A DNA stretch of 60,000 nucleotides from Tubiluchus corallicola. Lineage: Eukaryota > Priapulida > Priapulimorpha > Priapulimorphida > Tubiluchidae. The notes under the pieces are model-generated. The model searched no databases and was not told the DNA's origin. It worked only from the letters and a program-made list of their open reading frames with translations. A program made the position numbers and the translations under genes. The DNA is taken from positions 64,001-124,000 of the forward strand of contig JAQGDQ010000003.1 of assembly GCA_030141605.1 (NCBI GenBank), read 5' to 3'. Below are positions 12,380 to 22,977 of this stretch, piece after piece. Every line of letters begins with the position of its first letter. Position 1 is the stretch's first letter.

Positions 12380-15300
12380 ATGAAGATGCTACAGTTCTGT
12401 GGAACGATCGCATTTTTACTCCTTGCGACAATTCATTTCATCAGAGCGGCTTGTCCAGCAGATGTCGCTCCATGTCGATGCGATGAATTCGACACAGGTG
12501 TCCATGTTACCTGCAACTGCGACGCAGAACACGACTTGCAGGACTACCTTGATGCCATGCAAAAGGTTACTGACCCAGTGTACGAGTTGCGCCTACAATG
12601 GTGCACCTTTGATCGTTTACCGACAGAAGCCTTTAATGGAATGAGCATTAACATTATACACGTTGTAAATGGCGAACTAAGGACTATTTCAGAAAGAGCT
12701 TTTGCAGGACTAGAGAATTCTCTTACCCAGCTTCACTTGGGCTGGAATAAAATAGCGACAATACCATCGAATAGTTTAAATGGCCTGAAACAGCTGGAAA
12801 TACTAAACTTCCAAAATAATGAGATTACAGAAATAGCTGAAGAGTCAATACCCGAATTGCCTTTACTCACGAGAATAATTTTCTCTTCGAACACGATAAA
12901 TACTATAGCGAGTAGCAGTTTTCAAAATGTCGCCAACTTAACACGATTAGATTTAGGCCAAAACAATCTCAGAACTATCCAGTCTGACATGTTTTCAACT
13001 TTAACCCAACTGACAACTCTTGATGTCTCGCGTAATTTTCTGACGGTTTTACCAAATCACGTTTTCTCGGAGGTTCCTTCCTTGACGTACCTATCATTAG
13101 CAAGACAAACCATCGTTACCATTGAAGAAGATGCTTTTGAAGGACTGCACGATTTGATAGACCTCGTGTTATTTCAAAATGAGATTACTGAATTACCAGC
13201 TGGAGTTTTTGATGATAACTACAACCTGGTCACACTAGACCTTCATATCAATAAAATAAAAAACATATGTCCGAATTTATTTAAAAATCTAGCAGTACTC
13301 CAATACCTTCACTTTGGAGAAAACAGTATTGAAGAGTTAACCAAAGACTGCTTCAATGGGCTTAATAATGTCACGCACCTTTACCTGTATGCAAACGTCT
13401 TAAGGTCAATTCCAGAAGGTGTCTTTGATGAACTTACGAAACTTACATATCTGCACGTAGGAAATAACGATATACGTGATAGCATTCCTGTGTTTGTTTT
13501 TTCAAATCTAGAAGCACTAGAAGTTTTATATTTAAATGACATAGGATTAACTCGTCTGGAGCCAGACCTGTTGCGTAATTTAGTAAATCTGCGATATTTG
13601 TACTTGTTTAAAAACTCGCTAGAAGAACTTACCCCGAATTGTTTTCAAGACTTGGGTAACTTAGAATATTTATATCTCTCTCAAAATAGTGAACTAAAGG
13701 TGATAGGTGAGGACTCACTAAAGGGGCTCTCGAAAATAAAAATAATCGAGTTGCAAGACTGCAGTTTGGAAACCTTGCATAAAGATGCATTCGTCTATTG
13801 CGAGCAAACACTAGAGAAACTGTTTTTGGGAAATAATTACCTCACAGGTCACGCTTTCCACGCTATTGGAATTCTCGAAAATCTGATTTATTTGAATCTG
13901 AGCGCAAACAGTTTCCGTGCATTTCAAGGTAAGCAAGAATGTCGTTAACCGTTTTTTGTTAAGCTTTTGCTGTGGGTAATTCTTCATCGCCCACTTTTTT
14001 AGTAAAGATCTATTAGTAATGTATTTAAAGAAGCCAAAAAACAAAATCAGTTTGGACTCACACTGCGAGCCTTGGCTTAGGCAAAATTAAACCTAATCAG
14101 AGTTTCTTTTCTTCACGATGATAGTACCTAACACTAGATCAACTTACATTTACAGGCATAGAAACTAGGTAAATTTCAAATGAATAATATAATTGTCACC
14201 GTATATAGAACTTTTAACATTAGTGTGCTCAAAAAAGACAAAAATTAAGTAGAAATTTGCAAATTATAGAAAATGAAATGGAAAAGATGGCCAAAATTAA
14301 TGAACTGCGAAAAGATTACATTTAAGATGCGTACGTAACTAGTTAGTTTGTATGTTTTTGTTTAGTTTTAATATTTTCTTAAAAATTCTTAAAATTGATT
14401 TAAATCAAAAATTAAAAAAGCGAAAAAAACTCGCGTGTGCAGGCGATTGATATTAGAATACAGACACTATGGTAAGGGTTACTATATATATTCTAAATTT
14501 TGAGATTTGTAAGAAAGAAACTTCAAACACATTAGAGTACTTGGTTGCTACCATTTCTTTATTGCGTGAAGTTTATTACAGTCTTATTAGCACACGTGTT
14601 ACAACTCAAAATTACTTTCAGGAACCAACTTTATATACTCATACTATATTGAAGCCCATAAATAATATCAGAAAAGGTAGTTTTCGGTTTATGAACAATA
14701 TATACGATTACATGTATTTTGAAAAACTGATTATAAAGAATAACGTTTTTATTTTGTTAATAAACAGGTTAATGCGAGCGTTATTACTTATATTCAACAT
14801 ATCTTATGTCAAAATAAGCAAAGTTCTGGAAGGTTACCAAAATCTCCATCCTTTGCTTTATACAGATGCAAAAACCCCATGAGAAAAAATTAGAACACAA
14901 TTAGCCAACAACAAAATTAGCAAAGTAAAAGTAAACAAAAATAACTAGTTGACAATGTTTCTGACCTGGTCAGAAACTGAAGATTTTGCAGACACTAGTT
15001 ATAGATTTGGGCCCTGTAAAGACGCTAGCCTTTTGCTGGAAAATTGTAACTTGGAATTTTATTGAATTCACATTGTTGCTGGACTACATAGGAACTGCCC
15101 TTAACAAAAAGAAATTACAAGTTTCAACTTTTTAACCCTATTCGCCTCATCAAGACCTTTCATTTGACATGCTACATGGTATCATTCATGCACACTCAAT
15201 GCATTTTTGTTCCCGACCCCCATTTTTCCGTTTTTGCCCCTACTGGAGTTCAACCAATCTTTGCACAACTTATACCATTCGGTTTGTTTCATCGAGACCT

Positions 15301-18300
15301 TTCTTATGATATGCTACATGCAAGTTCCAGTCGACACTGGAAGGCGTTTGTCTCCTCGACATCTATTTTGCCCCTTAGTGGGGTCGCGGGTTAACTATTC
15401 TCATTGTAGCCTATGCCATTCGATCCGCCTCATCGAGACCTTTAATTTGATATGCTACAAGGTACATTTGCTCAACACTCGGTGCACTTCTGTTCCCGAC
15501 CCCCATTTTTCGGTTTTTGCCCACTAGCGGAAAATTTTGTTATATGGGGACCTGCTCTGTGGTTTGCAAGGCCAGTACACCACCTAGCAACATATTAAAT
15601 ATAGCTCTAAAACTACGGGAGCAGATGGATCATAAAGAAAAATAAATGGAGACCCGCCCTTTGACCTTGTGACCCGGCAACTCCGGTCACATGTATACGT
15701 ACATAAGTTTGCCCAGAGAGTGTACCCTGTGCGTTTTGTGTCCCTAGCTCTCAGCATATAAAAGGTCACCAATTGGGGGACCCGAAATTATGCATTTTGG
15801 CCCCTCCCTCGGGCGTTTGAAACTTACCAGCTTTTTAAAACCCCAGGCTTAGGAGCTATTAAACGTTACAGTTGCGAAGAATAAATAAGAATAATAAATA
15901 AAAATAAATAACTGAATGAAAAACAGTAAGATTTTGCTATATGATATGGCAAAATCTTACTATTTTTCATTGGGTTATTTATATAGCAAAATCTTAATAA
16001 CAGCAGGAGCGGATTAAGGGTTTCACGAAACTATTAAAAGCGCCGTGTTTTTTTTTAATTTTTTGTACATAACAGACTTGCCAACAGTCTATTTTGCTTG
16101 TGACAAATGGAAATGATTTTGACTGTCATTGCCTTTCCACTTCTGGGTTGATCAAAAGCCGAGTTGAGGTTCGTTATTGAGGCTACCTCTAACGAGGATT
16201 CTAAAACGTTGGACAACGAGAAATGTGCTGCACATGTCTAAATGCCTTGCTCTTACAGTCTTGAGTCTAAATGGCTTATGTGCCTAAATAACCTATGTGC
16301 CCAAATTATCTTGCGTCCAAATTACCTATGTCTCCAAAACAAACTATGCCCATTGCTGAAGTTGCTTATCTGACCAATGCTATCTGTATCCGAACGTTTT
16401 ATGGTTAAACATCCAGTGAGTGTCTATTGTGAAAAATGAAATATTTTGTGAACCACTCAAGTGCTTACGGGCAATGCATAAAAAAGAAAAATAAATATAC
16501 TTGCCTTGAAAATGTTCAGCTTAAACATTTTGATAAATCCTGCTTATTAAATAGCATTGTCTCTGTTTAATTATTGCTCGCCCGTCTCAGACTCCACCGA
16601 CCTATCAAAATTAGGGCTTACGGCTTAAAGCCTATTGGTTAACCTGCCCCATAATAACAGCATCAACTGAGAAAATAAACATGTTTTGCAATTTCTGCTA
16701 TTGCTTCAGCAGTTTGCGAAATAATTTTATTGTTGGATTCGCCTTTATTTTTACAGGTGGTTTACTCACAAGGTTGAACAGTTTAAAATGGCTAGGTTTA
16801 CGACACCAGAAAGAGTCAGCTGTATTTTCTTGTACTGGCGCTTATCATGGTTTGAATTCTCTTGAATTATTAGATCTTGATGAATCAAGTGCCGTATATC
16901 TACCAAGCAACGCCTTTTCGGATCCGCTTCCCGATAGTTTAACTATCAACTTAGGTAAGTAAACGTTTATTTCATGATACAAGATTAAAATTTGTTTTAT
17001 GTTGAGTCAGTGGTGCATTAAGAGTTTCACAGGCCTAAGTCTATCAACGAACGAATGCCCTCAGCCCAGACTCTCCACTTTGGGAAAATCTATAAATTTC
17101 TTTCGAATACCCGAACCAAGTTAGAGTAAAATGTTTTTTTCGACAAGGCGACAAAAAACCTCCAAAATAGCTATTTTCCGCTCATTTGCGGAATACCACG
17201 AGGCTGGAGGTGGGACAATAATGTGAAGTGCAGTATTACTCTCACTCTCACTTAGTGTGATGATTTGCTTTTGTTGAGTGACTTTCGATGATTTCACGCT
17301 GCACCAATCATCATCGCATCATCATAATGCCCATTACCTCCATTGTAGACATTGGGCATTAGAACTCTTAAAATGGAAGAAATCTGCCTTCAAAGCAGGT
17401 AAACACAGTAGTAATCCTGCAAAAAACTAGACACTGCTACACCAGTGGCTTGTCAACAATGAGTGCGATATTGGTATCAGAAGCTCTATTTCCGAGGGCC
17501 TAAGCCGAAGGATAGTGCTGCTGGTGATAGTCCCGAGGGGTCGTAAACGCATTGTTGTCCAAAAAACTTAGTGTTATTAGCTTTATTAAGCTTATGACAC
17601 ATAGAAGTTTCCAGTATCTGACTTCCACCGTACGCTGCCAAATATACGTTCTTTCTCGTTTCCAAACGCTGAACGCGGGCGCAAGACGCTGGAGGATTCG
17701 GTGTATCATAGGCTTTATACACTAAAAGTTGTAAACAAAAATAATTAATAACAACAGACATTGTTGCGCCTTCTCATCTCATTCGGCATTCTATAAAAAG
17801 TCATGTCGACTGATCAAATGACATTGTTTTGACTAATTGCAGACAACAATATACTGTAATATGTTTTAAGTAGAACATCTGTTAGCATTCGGCTACATAA
17901 ATCACTTTTACTTTTTACTGATTACTCTTACTTTAATAACTTTTATATAATTTTTTTACACTTTATTTTCAGGCAATGTGTTCTGTGATTGTCACGTGTC
18001 ATACTTGTTGGAACAGTCTAATTATGGTTGGTGCACAGGGCCATCAGAAAATGTCGGCTCATTGAATTTACTGACTGCAGGTAACTTAACCTGCGACGGC
18101 GACTACACTTATATTTCGGAATATTGCCCGTCACCTTCAAGTCCTTTAATTGACCTACTGGTAAATTCAGCAACTTCTGACAGTATTACAATAACTGGGA
18201 CTTATATGGAAGAGCTGAATCAGGGAGATCTGCCGGAGTTCATGAAATGGGGGTTGAGCGAAGTAGACAAGTCCAATCGACTGCAGTTTTACAACAACTT

Positions 18301-18622
18301 TACTTACACTCAACACAGTTCTGTCATTTTCATGTCACTAAAAGAAGCATCTTACTACAAAATCTGTTTATACGCACTTTGGGAAGACGACGCTATTGAA
18401 GACGTCAGCAAGTGTGTCTCTGTAAAAACTTCTCTTGCCGAAGTCGAACCAGAGAAGACATACGGACAAGACATATTACTCATTTCCATTTTCGCAAGCA
18501 TTGCCGGTAGTGTAATCTTGGTTATGCTAATCGCGTTTTTGTCTGGGAGATATTGTCGGAAACCAAAAGATGATCTGGAGATGGTCACGCATGCGTATGA
18601 TAACGATATGTCTAAATTTTAG
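12380..18622 (+). CDS. Type I membrane LRR protein (signal peptide, about 19 LRRs, LRRCT, FN3-like, TM, short tail)
   Basis: Exons 12380-13928, 16757-16954 and 17973-18622, both introns phase 1, give 798 residues. I chose the ATG at 12380 (MKMLQFCGTIAFLLL) because it opens a clear signal peptide; the frame is open only slightly further upstream, with no better ATG. The N-cap (CPADVAPCRC) is at about residues 22-50. About 17 LRRs of 24 residues lie in exon 1 and two divergent ones in exon 2. The LRRCT starts NVFCDCHVSYL (about 584-594). An FN3-like segment follows, ending near KICLYALWEDD. The membrane helix is about 749-772, followed by a 26-residue tail containing HAYDNDMSKF. No TIR, kinase or GPI signal is visible. 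The last intron has the same phase and position relative to LRRCT as in the divergent minus-strand gene, so I infer the two are paralogues. Ligand and role are unknown; recognition or adhesion is likely. Confidence 0.9.
15130..15535. repeat. Degenerate tandem repeat, about 140 bp x 3
   Basis: The phrase 'CATCGAGACCTTT..TTTGATATGCTACA' recurs near 15149, 15290 and 15434. Each copy is followed by related text, including GTTCCCGACCCCCATTTTTC in two of the three. More C-rich sequence of similar flavour continues to about 15800. It lies in intron 1 of the LRR gene at 12380. Confidence 0.75.
15908..15978. repeat. 30-bp inverted repeat with 11-nt loop (hairpin)
   Basis: The left arm 15908-15937 (ending AGTAAGATTTTGC) is the near-perfect reverse complement of 15949-15978 (starting GCAAAATCTTACT). 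A further partial copy, TATAGCAAAATCTTAA, follows at about 15982. This could be a small foldback element or a transcribed hairpin. Confidence 0.85.
16270..16350. repeat. Degenerate 17-bp minisatellite
   Basis: About four imperfect copies of a unit like TATGTGCCCAAATTACC lie within the first intron of the LRR gene. Confidence 0.5.
17340..17460 (+). repeat. Dispersed repeat family B, copy 1
   Basis: This copy contains GCAGGTAAACACAGTAGTAAT, then AAACTAGACACTGCTA and GGCTTGT. The reverse complement of 21075-21200 carries the same words in the same order. It lies in the second intron of the LRR gene. The class is unknown; a SINE or LINE 3' domain is possible. Confidence 0.65.
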
Positions 18623-18719
18623 TATGTAACTGTGCATACCACAGTTACCACACGATGATACCACCATTATGAAGTCGGCAATACCATGTTGAGTGATTTA
18701 CTTAGGAAAAAATAATTGT

Positions 18720-19195
18720 TAAGTTAAAGAGGAAGAAAAGGGAATTTTAAAGTATGTCTCAAAAAACTTTCCATACAAAGTTATTATACTTGACATTACT
18801 GTTAGCTGCTTGAAAAACGTAATTGGGAAAGAAAATTTTTCATGGTATAAAATATTCGCGAAACCTGATAAAACGGTACTGCATCGCAATCCCAGTGTGC
18901 ACCACTTGTTCACCAAAAAACACATTATTGGTCTTACAGACAGGAAAACTTTTTTTGGAAGAGTGTGCTACGAATGTTCCGATTATTTTTTCAAATTTTA
19001 CACAATGTTATCTAAACTCATTTTCAAACGACCTACCATTAAAATGGCTGCGCCTAACGGTCAACGCGCGAGTGTAAATTTACAAGTTTTAAACAGCATT
19101 ACTGTTAACGCAAACTCTCTATCCAATAAGACAGCTTGTAAGTAATATAAAATTTCAAAACGAATTTTTTAAGTTTTATTTATAAAGGGTGTTTT
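18720..19195 (+). repeat. Dispersed repeat family A, copy 1
   Basis: This stretch and 21715-22200 share a long series of collinear matches: GGAAGAAAAGG; ATCTCAAAA/GTCTCAAAA; GTGCACCAC; GTGCTACGAATG..CTGATTATTTTTTCAAA; ATGTTATCTAAACTC; AAAATGGCTGCG; and TATAAAATTTCAAAACGAAT near the end. Both copies are in the same orientation about 3 kb apart. They have no coding potential and no obvious terminal inverted repeats. This is an old interspersed element of unknown class. Confidence 0.8.
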
Positions 19196-19872
19196 CTTGT
19201 GCTTCATACATTTTTCAATATTCATTTACTCTCTACAACTAGTATGCTGCTCGAGTACAGAGTAATCCACGCTATACTTCATTATGCTCCATAAACTGTT
19301 CATAAAGTTATTGATAAAAATGAAACTTTGGTAAAACATAATAGTGTTTAATAACATGCAGTCATTGTTGTAAAATTGACGTGATGGGCTTATAGCAGCA
19401 GTAGTGACATCGATTTCTCCACTGGAATAGTGAAATTTTTTGTAAAAACACTTTCAGTGGCTTCCTGCGATTTCACAAGCACTGTTTCCAAGCATGCGAT
19501 CCGTAATCGATCAGGAGTCCATGTCTAATAACCTCCAATATAAGCTCACAATTGCATGACGCAAGAGAAAAAGATGAGAAGAATCAATTTTGTTGACCTA
19601 AGTTGACCAGAATTAAAAATATTAATAAGTTTACTGCCAGCTCGCAGCAGCAAGCTTCTCAGTTCTCAAAGTTTAAAATATTCAAAATGTTGAACTTCTC
19701 AAGCAAGGAGTACAAGTCCTCGCTTGAAGATGCTAATGCGCAGTACGAGACATTTGGGCATGGGGACACTTGGACACAAGACATTTGGCCACCAATAAAA
19801 TTTAATGTTGCACATAATTTTTTATTTTTCCTTATAAAATTTTTAATGATACACTATCTGTCTAACTCTTGC

Positions 19873-19875
<3 letters not shown>

Positions 19876-19917
<42 letters not shown>
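19876..19917. repeat. (TA)n microsatellite at the left end of the foldback element
   Basis: A pure TA run immediately precedes the element's terminal inverted repeat; the right end also abuts a TA run. Confidence 0.95.
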
Positions 19918-19919
<2 letters not shown>

Positions 19920-20486
19920 TTTTACACGTCAAATGTAGACACAGGAAAGTTCAAATGTGACTTAGGTAAGTCAAATGTAGCTAAACCAACGATAGTCATC
20001 ACCTCTTTCATAACTTTGAAAAATGTGTTGTTTATCCCTTCTCAAAGAACAGCGAATCACCAATTACTTTTTTTTAAGTAATGCATTAGCACTGCATTAA
20101 TGAATTAGTTTCTCTTAAGAAACGTTGTTTATTTTAAGAATTTGTTGTTTTCTCTAAGAGTTCCAATGGTATGTAAAGTTTACAAAATATTAGTGAACTA
20201 TTAGTAGCCCTATAAAGTTATTATTTTCACAGCAATTATTAAATTAAGATTAAAGGAGATTAAATTTAACATCCTTAAACTTTACTGCCTATCCAAATTT
20301 GAGATACCAATGTCACATTTGACTTGACATGTGTCGACATTTGACTTTCCAAAAACGCTTGACTCCTTGAAAACCATTGTTAACACATTTGAACTACCTA
20401 AGTCTACATTTGAGTTACCAAGACACATTTGAATTACCTAAATCTACATTTGAGTTAACGCAGGTCTACATTTGACATGTAAAACC
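19918..20486. mobile_element. Non-autonomous foldback/MITE-like element with terminal inverted repeats
   Basis: The left end (GGTTTTACACGTCAAATGTAG) and the reverse complement of the right end (GGTTTTACATGTCAAATGTAG) match over 21 bases with one difference. Both ends abut TA repeats, consistent with TA target sites. Inside the ends, the subterminal motif TCAAATGTAG and close variants recur three times on the left and several times, inverted, on the right (20330-20478). The element is 569 bp and has no transposase frame. Subterminal motif arrays usually mark transposase binding sites in MITEs; that reading is inference. Confidence 0.85.
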
Positions 20487-21074
20487 TATATATATATCGA
20501 ATATATATATCAACTCAAAAAGTCAAAACATACAAATTATGAATGAATAAAGAAATATATTACACACAAAAGCAGTTTAAGATCGCTTTCACTAAATTTA
20601 TGCAGCAATATGTGTCATAACTATTAAAACCAGTCAATAGACTTTGCATTTTTTGGTTATTCGTTATGGCTTTCCACTTGTGTTATTTATAAAAACTGGA
20701 CGAAGCAGAAGAAGACACGTTTAGAGCATATTTTATCAAAATATGACAGCAATTTAGTTCAAAAATATCAAATGGATCACAAAACACTAAATAACAGAAA
20801 ACTGTTCGTGACAAAGAATCTAGTCACAATCAAATTTAGGGTTACTGCAGCATATATGTACCTATGATCTGACTTGGGACAGGTTTCTGCAGCGCTACCA
20901 TACTTTATCTCTTTGTCTTTATTATGTTTTAATGGTCTCTTTTAACGTTTTTTGAGTGTCAACTTAGTTTTCACTTTTGCGGATATGGTTTGATAATAAA
21001 AAGCAGTAAATGAATTGACAATTTTTTAATTCACACAGAAAATTCGATTCTTACACAGTGAGTTAAAATGGAAG

Positions 21075-21200
21075 TGCTGCAAACAAGCCATTGGCATAGC
21101 AGTGTCTAGTTTGTCGCGGAATTACTGCTGTGTTTACCTGTCTTGAGGGCGGAGTTCCTTTTTTAGAATTTCTGCCTTCCCAATAACCACTTAAAATTAA
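21075..21200 (-). repeat. Dispersed repeat family B, copy 2 (inverted relative to 17340)
   Basis: The reverse complement contains GACAGGTAAACACAGCAGTA, CAAACTAGACACTGCTATG and GGCTTGT, matching copy 1 in order and spacing. Confidence 0.65.
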
Positions 21201-21714
21201 ACAAAAAAACTTAGTAGCTCAGAATGGGTCACGATATTTGAAAAAAAACGAAACTGCCACCAAGGCATAGGCCCCGTCATATGGAAAGTCTTCAAGGCGT
21301 TACAGACTTGTATCCCCAAAAGTGCCATGGGTTAAAACTGGTGTTAAAATTTTTTGGGCACTCCAAAGCTGATGAACTGCAATACTGCAACTGTTTTTAG
21401 TTACTAGGACTACAAGATAAATCCATCATGTCGCTTGTTTCTCTTTTCACAAACAACCTTGATTAATTATTCAATTAATCGAATGAATCATTCACACCAC
21501 TGAATGCTTAAAGACAATTGATTTTGCATTTGTTCAATTGCCCGACTCCGAGAGCTTAGGTCAAGTTGATAGGGCTATGATAATGTCCCACACAACTGAA
21601 ACCACGAAATATTGCGTTGTGAGTATAATCTTTTATTTTTCATTTGTTTTCATTTTAAATCTCCGCAATATTGTTCCGAAGTCGCCATTACATGACGTCA
21701 TGTACCAAACGTAA

Positions 21715-22200
21715 ATCAAGGGAAGAAAAGGCAATGTTAAATTACATCTCAAAAGGCTTTTCGTGCAAATCTATATTACTCAGATTTTCGCTTACCTGCT
21801 AAAAAGACTTATGTAACTAGAAAAGAAAATTATTAATTATTTAAAATGTTTTTACCAATTGGTAAAATATCGCTGACTCGCCTTCCAGGGTGCACCACTC
21901 ACTAACCAAAAAACGTATTTTTAATTTTATTGACAAGATACAGTAATTTTAAATTTGATTTAGTTAGCGACTTGTGCGCTACGAATGCTCTGATTATTTT
22001 TTCAAACTTTACAAAATGTTATCTAAACTCGTTTCAAATGACGTGTCGTGAAAATGGCTGCGTCTAGTGATCATCGCGGGAGTTTAAATTTACATGTTTT
22101 ATACAGCGTGACAGCCGATTGAAGACCTGTATGTAAAAAGGCAGTATAAAATTTCAAAACGAATTTTTCAAGCTTTATGTTTATGAAGGGTTTTCTTGTG
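21715..22200 (+). repeat. Dispersed repeat family A, copy 2
   Basis: Collinear with 18720-19195, with small insertions and deletions (for example extra AT-rich sequence near 21930). The shared words are listed under copy 1. The divergence between copies suggests an old family rather than a recent local duplication. Confidence 0.8.
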
Positions 22201-22429
22201 CTTTAAGATATAGCTCAAAACAATCCAATCTATAGAATTTTTGTTTGACTTTTGTTTACAAGTTTTTGATTTTTTATTTTTTTGTATTTTTATACAACGA
22301 CTTACTTTAGCATTATTTTTGTATATTTTTCAAAATAAACTGTAAATTCCCTAAATAAAGCAATATGTGCAACAAGTTATTATATTGTATTAGAGGTAGT
22401 TGGCTAGATGACCGTATATATATATATAT

Positions 22430-22938
22430 TGGACTGAATTCGACCCAGGGGGTCGAACTCCAAAATTGCATGGCGGTCTTGATATTTCGCATTATGAAGT
22501 GCCATTTGATAATCGTTGTGTAACCGATACTTAATTACAAATGTTAGTGTTAATTAACTAAACTAATGTCTGTAAACTAGTACCTTATACCTGTTATAGC
22601 ATGTCATCTAACTCTCATAAAACAAAATACACAAAAAACGACACTGTACGGAGTTTATTAACAGCACTAATAAAAATAAGTAACAAAAATACACGCGCAC
22701 AAAAAAATAACTAACTAACGCAGTAACAGCACTACACCCGAGGAGTACCTGTATCAGAAATCAAGGCTGTAGTGACCTCTACACGCTTTTATACTGGCAT
22801 TCCAGGTCAGCTGGCTTCTCACACCACGTGTAGGCCTAAACAAGACGTCTGGACCTACAAGAAAGGGGTGAGTCGCTGCTGACGTGGAAGCAGGGCGTGT
22901 TGAGGGCCCTACACCTGACCCGACACAGGTGCCTCCGT

Positions 22939-22942
<4 letters not shown>
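22430..22942 (-). mobile_element. Solo LTR of an LTR retrotransposon
   Basis: On the minus strand the 513-bp unit begins TGTTACGGAGGCACC and ends AATTCAGTCCA, the TG..CA ends expected of an LTR. It contains a TATA box (CAGTATAAAAGCG, near 22788-22800) and downstream an AATAAA (near 22655) at promoter and poly(A) spacing. Both ends abut AT repeats, so a 4-bp ATAT target duplication fits but is ambiguous. No internal gag-pol sequence or second LTR is nearby, hence a solo LTR. TGTTACGG ends are common among Gypsy-type elements; family assignment is inference. Confidence 0.7.

Positions 22943-22975
<33 letters not shown>
22943..22975. repeat. (AT)n microsatellite next to the solo LTR
   Basis: A pure AT run follows the LTR edge; its counterpart lies at 22415-22429. 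Confidence 0.95.
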
Positions 22976-22977
<2 letters not shown>

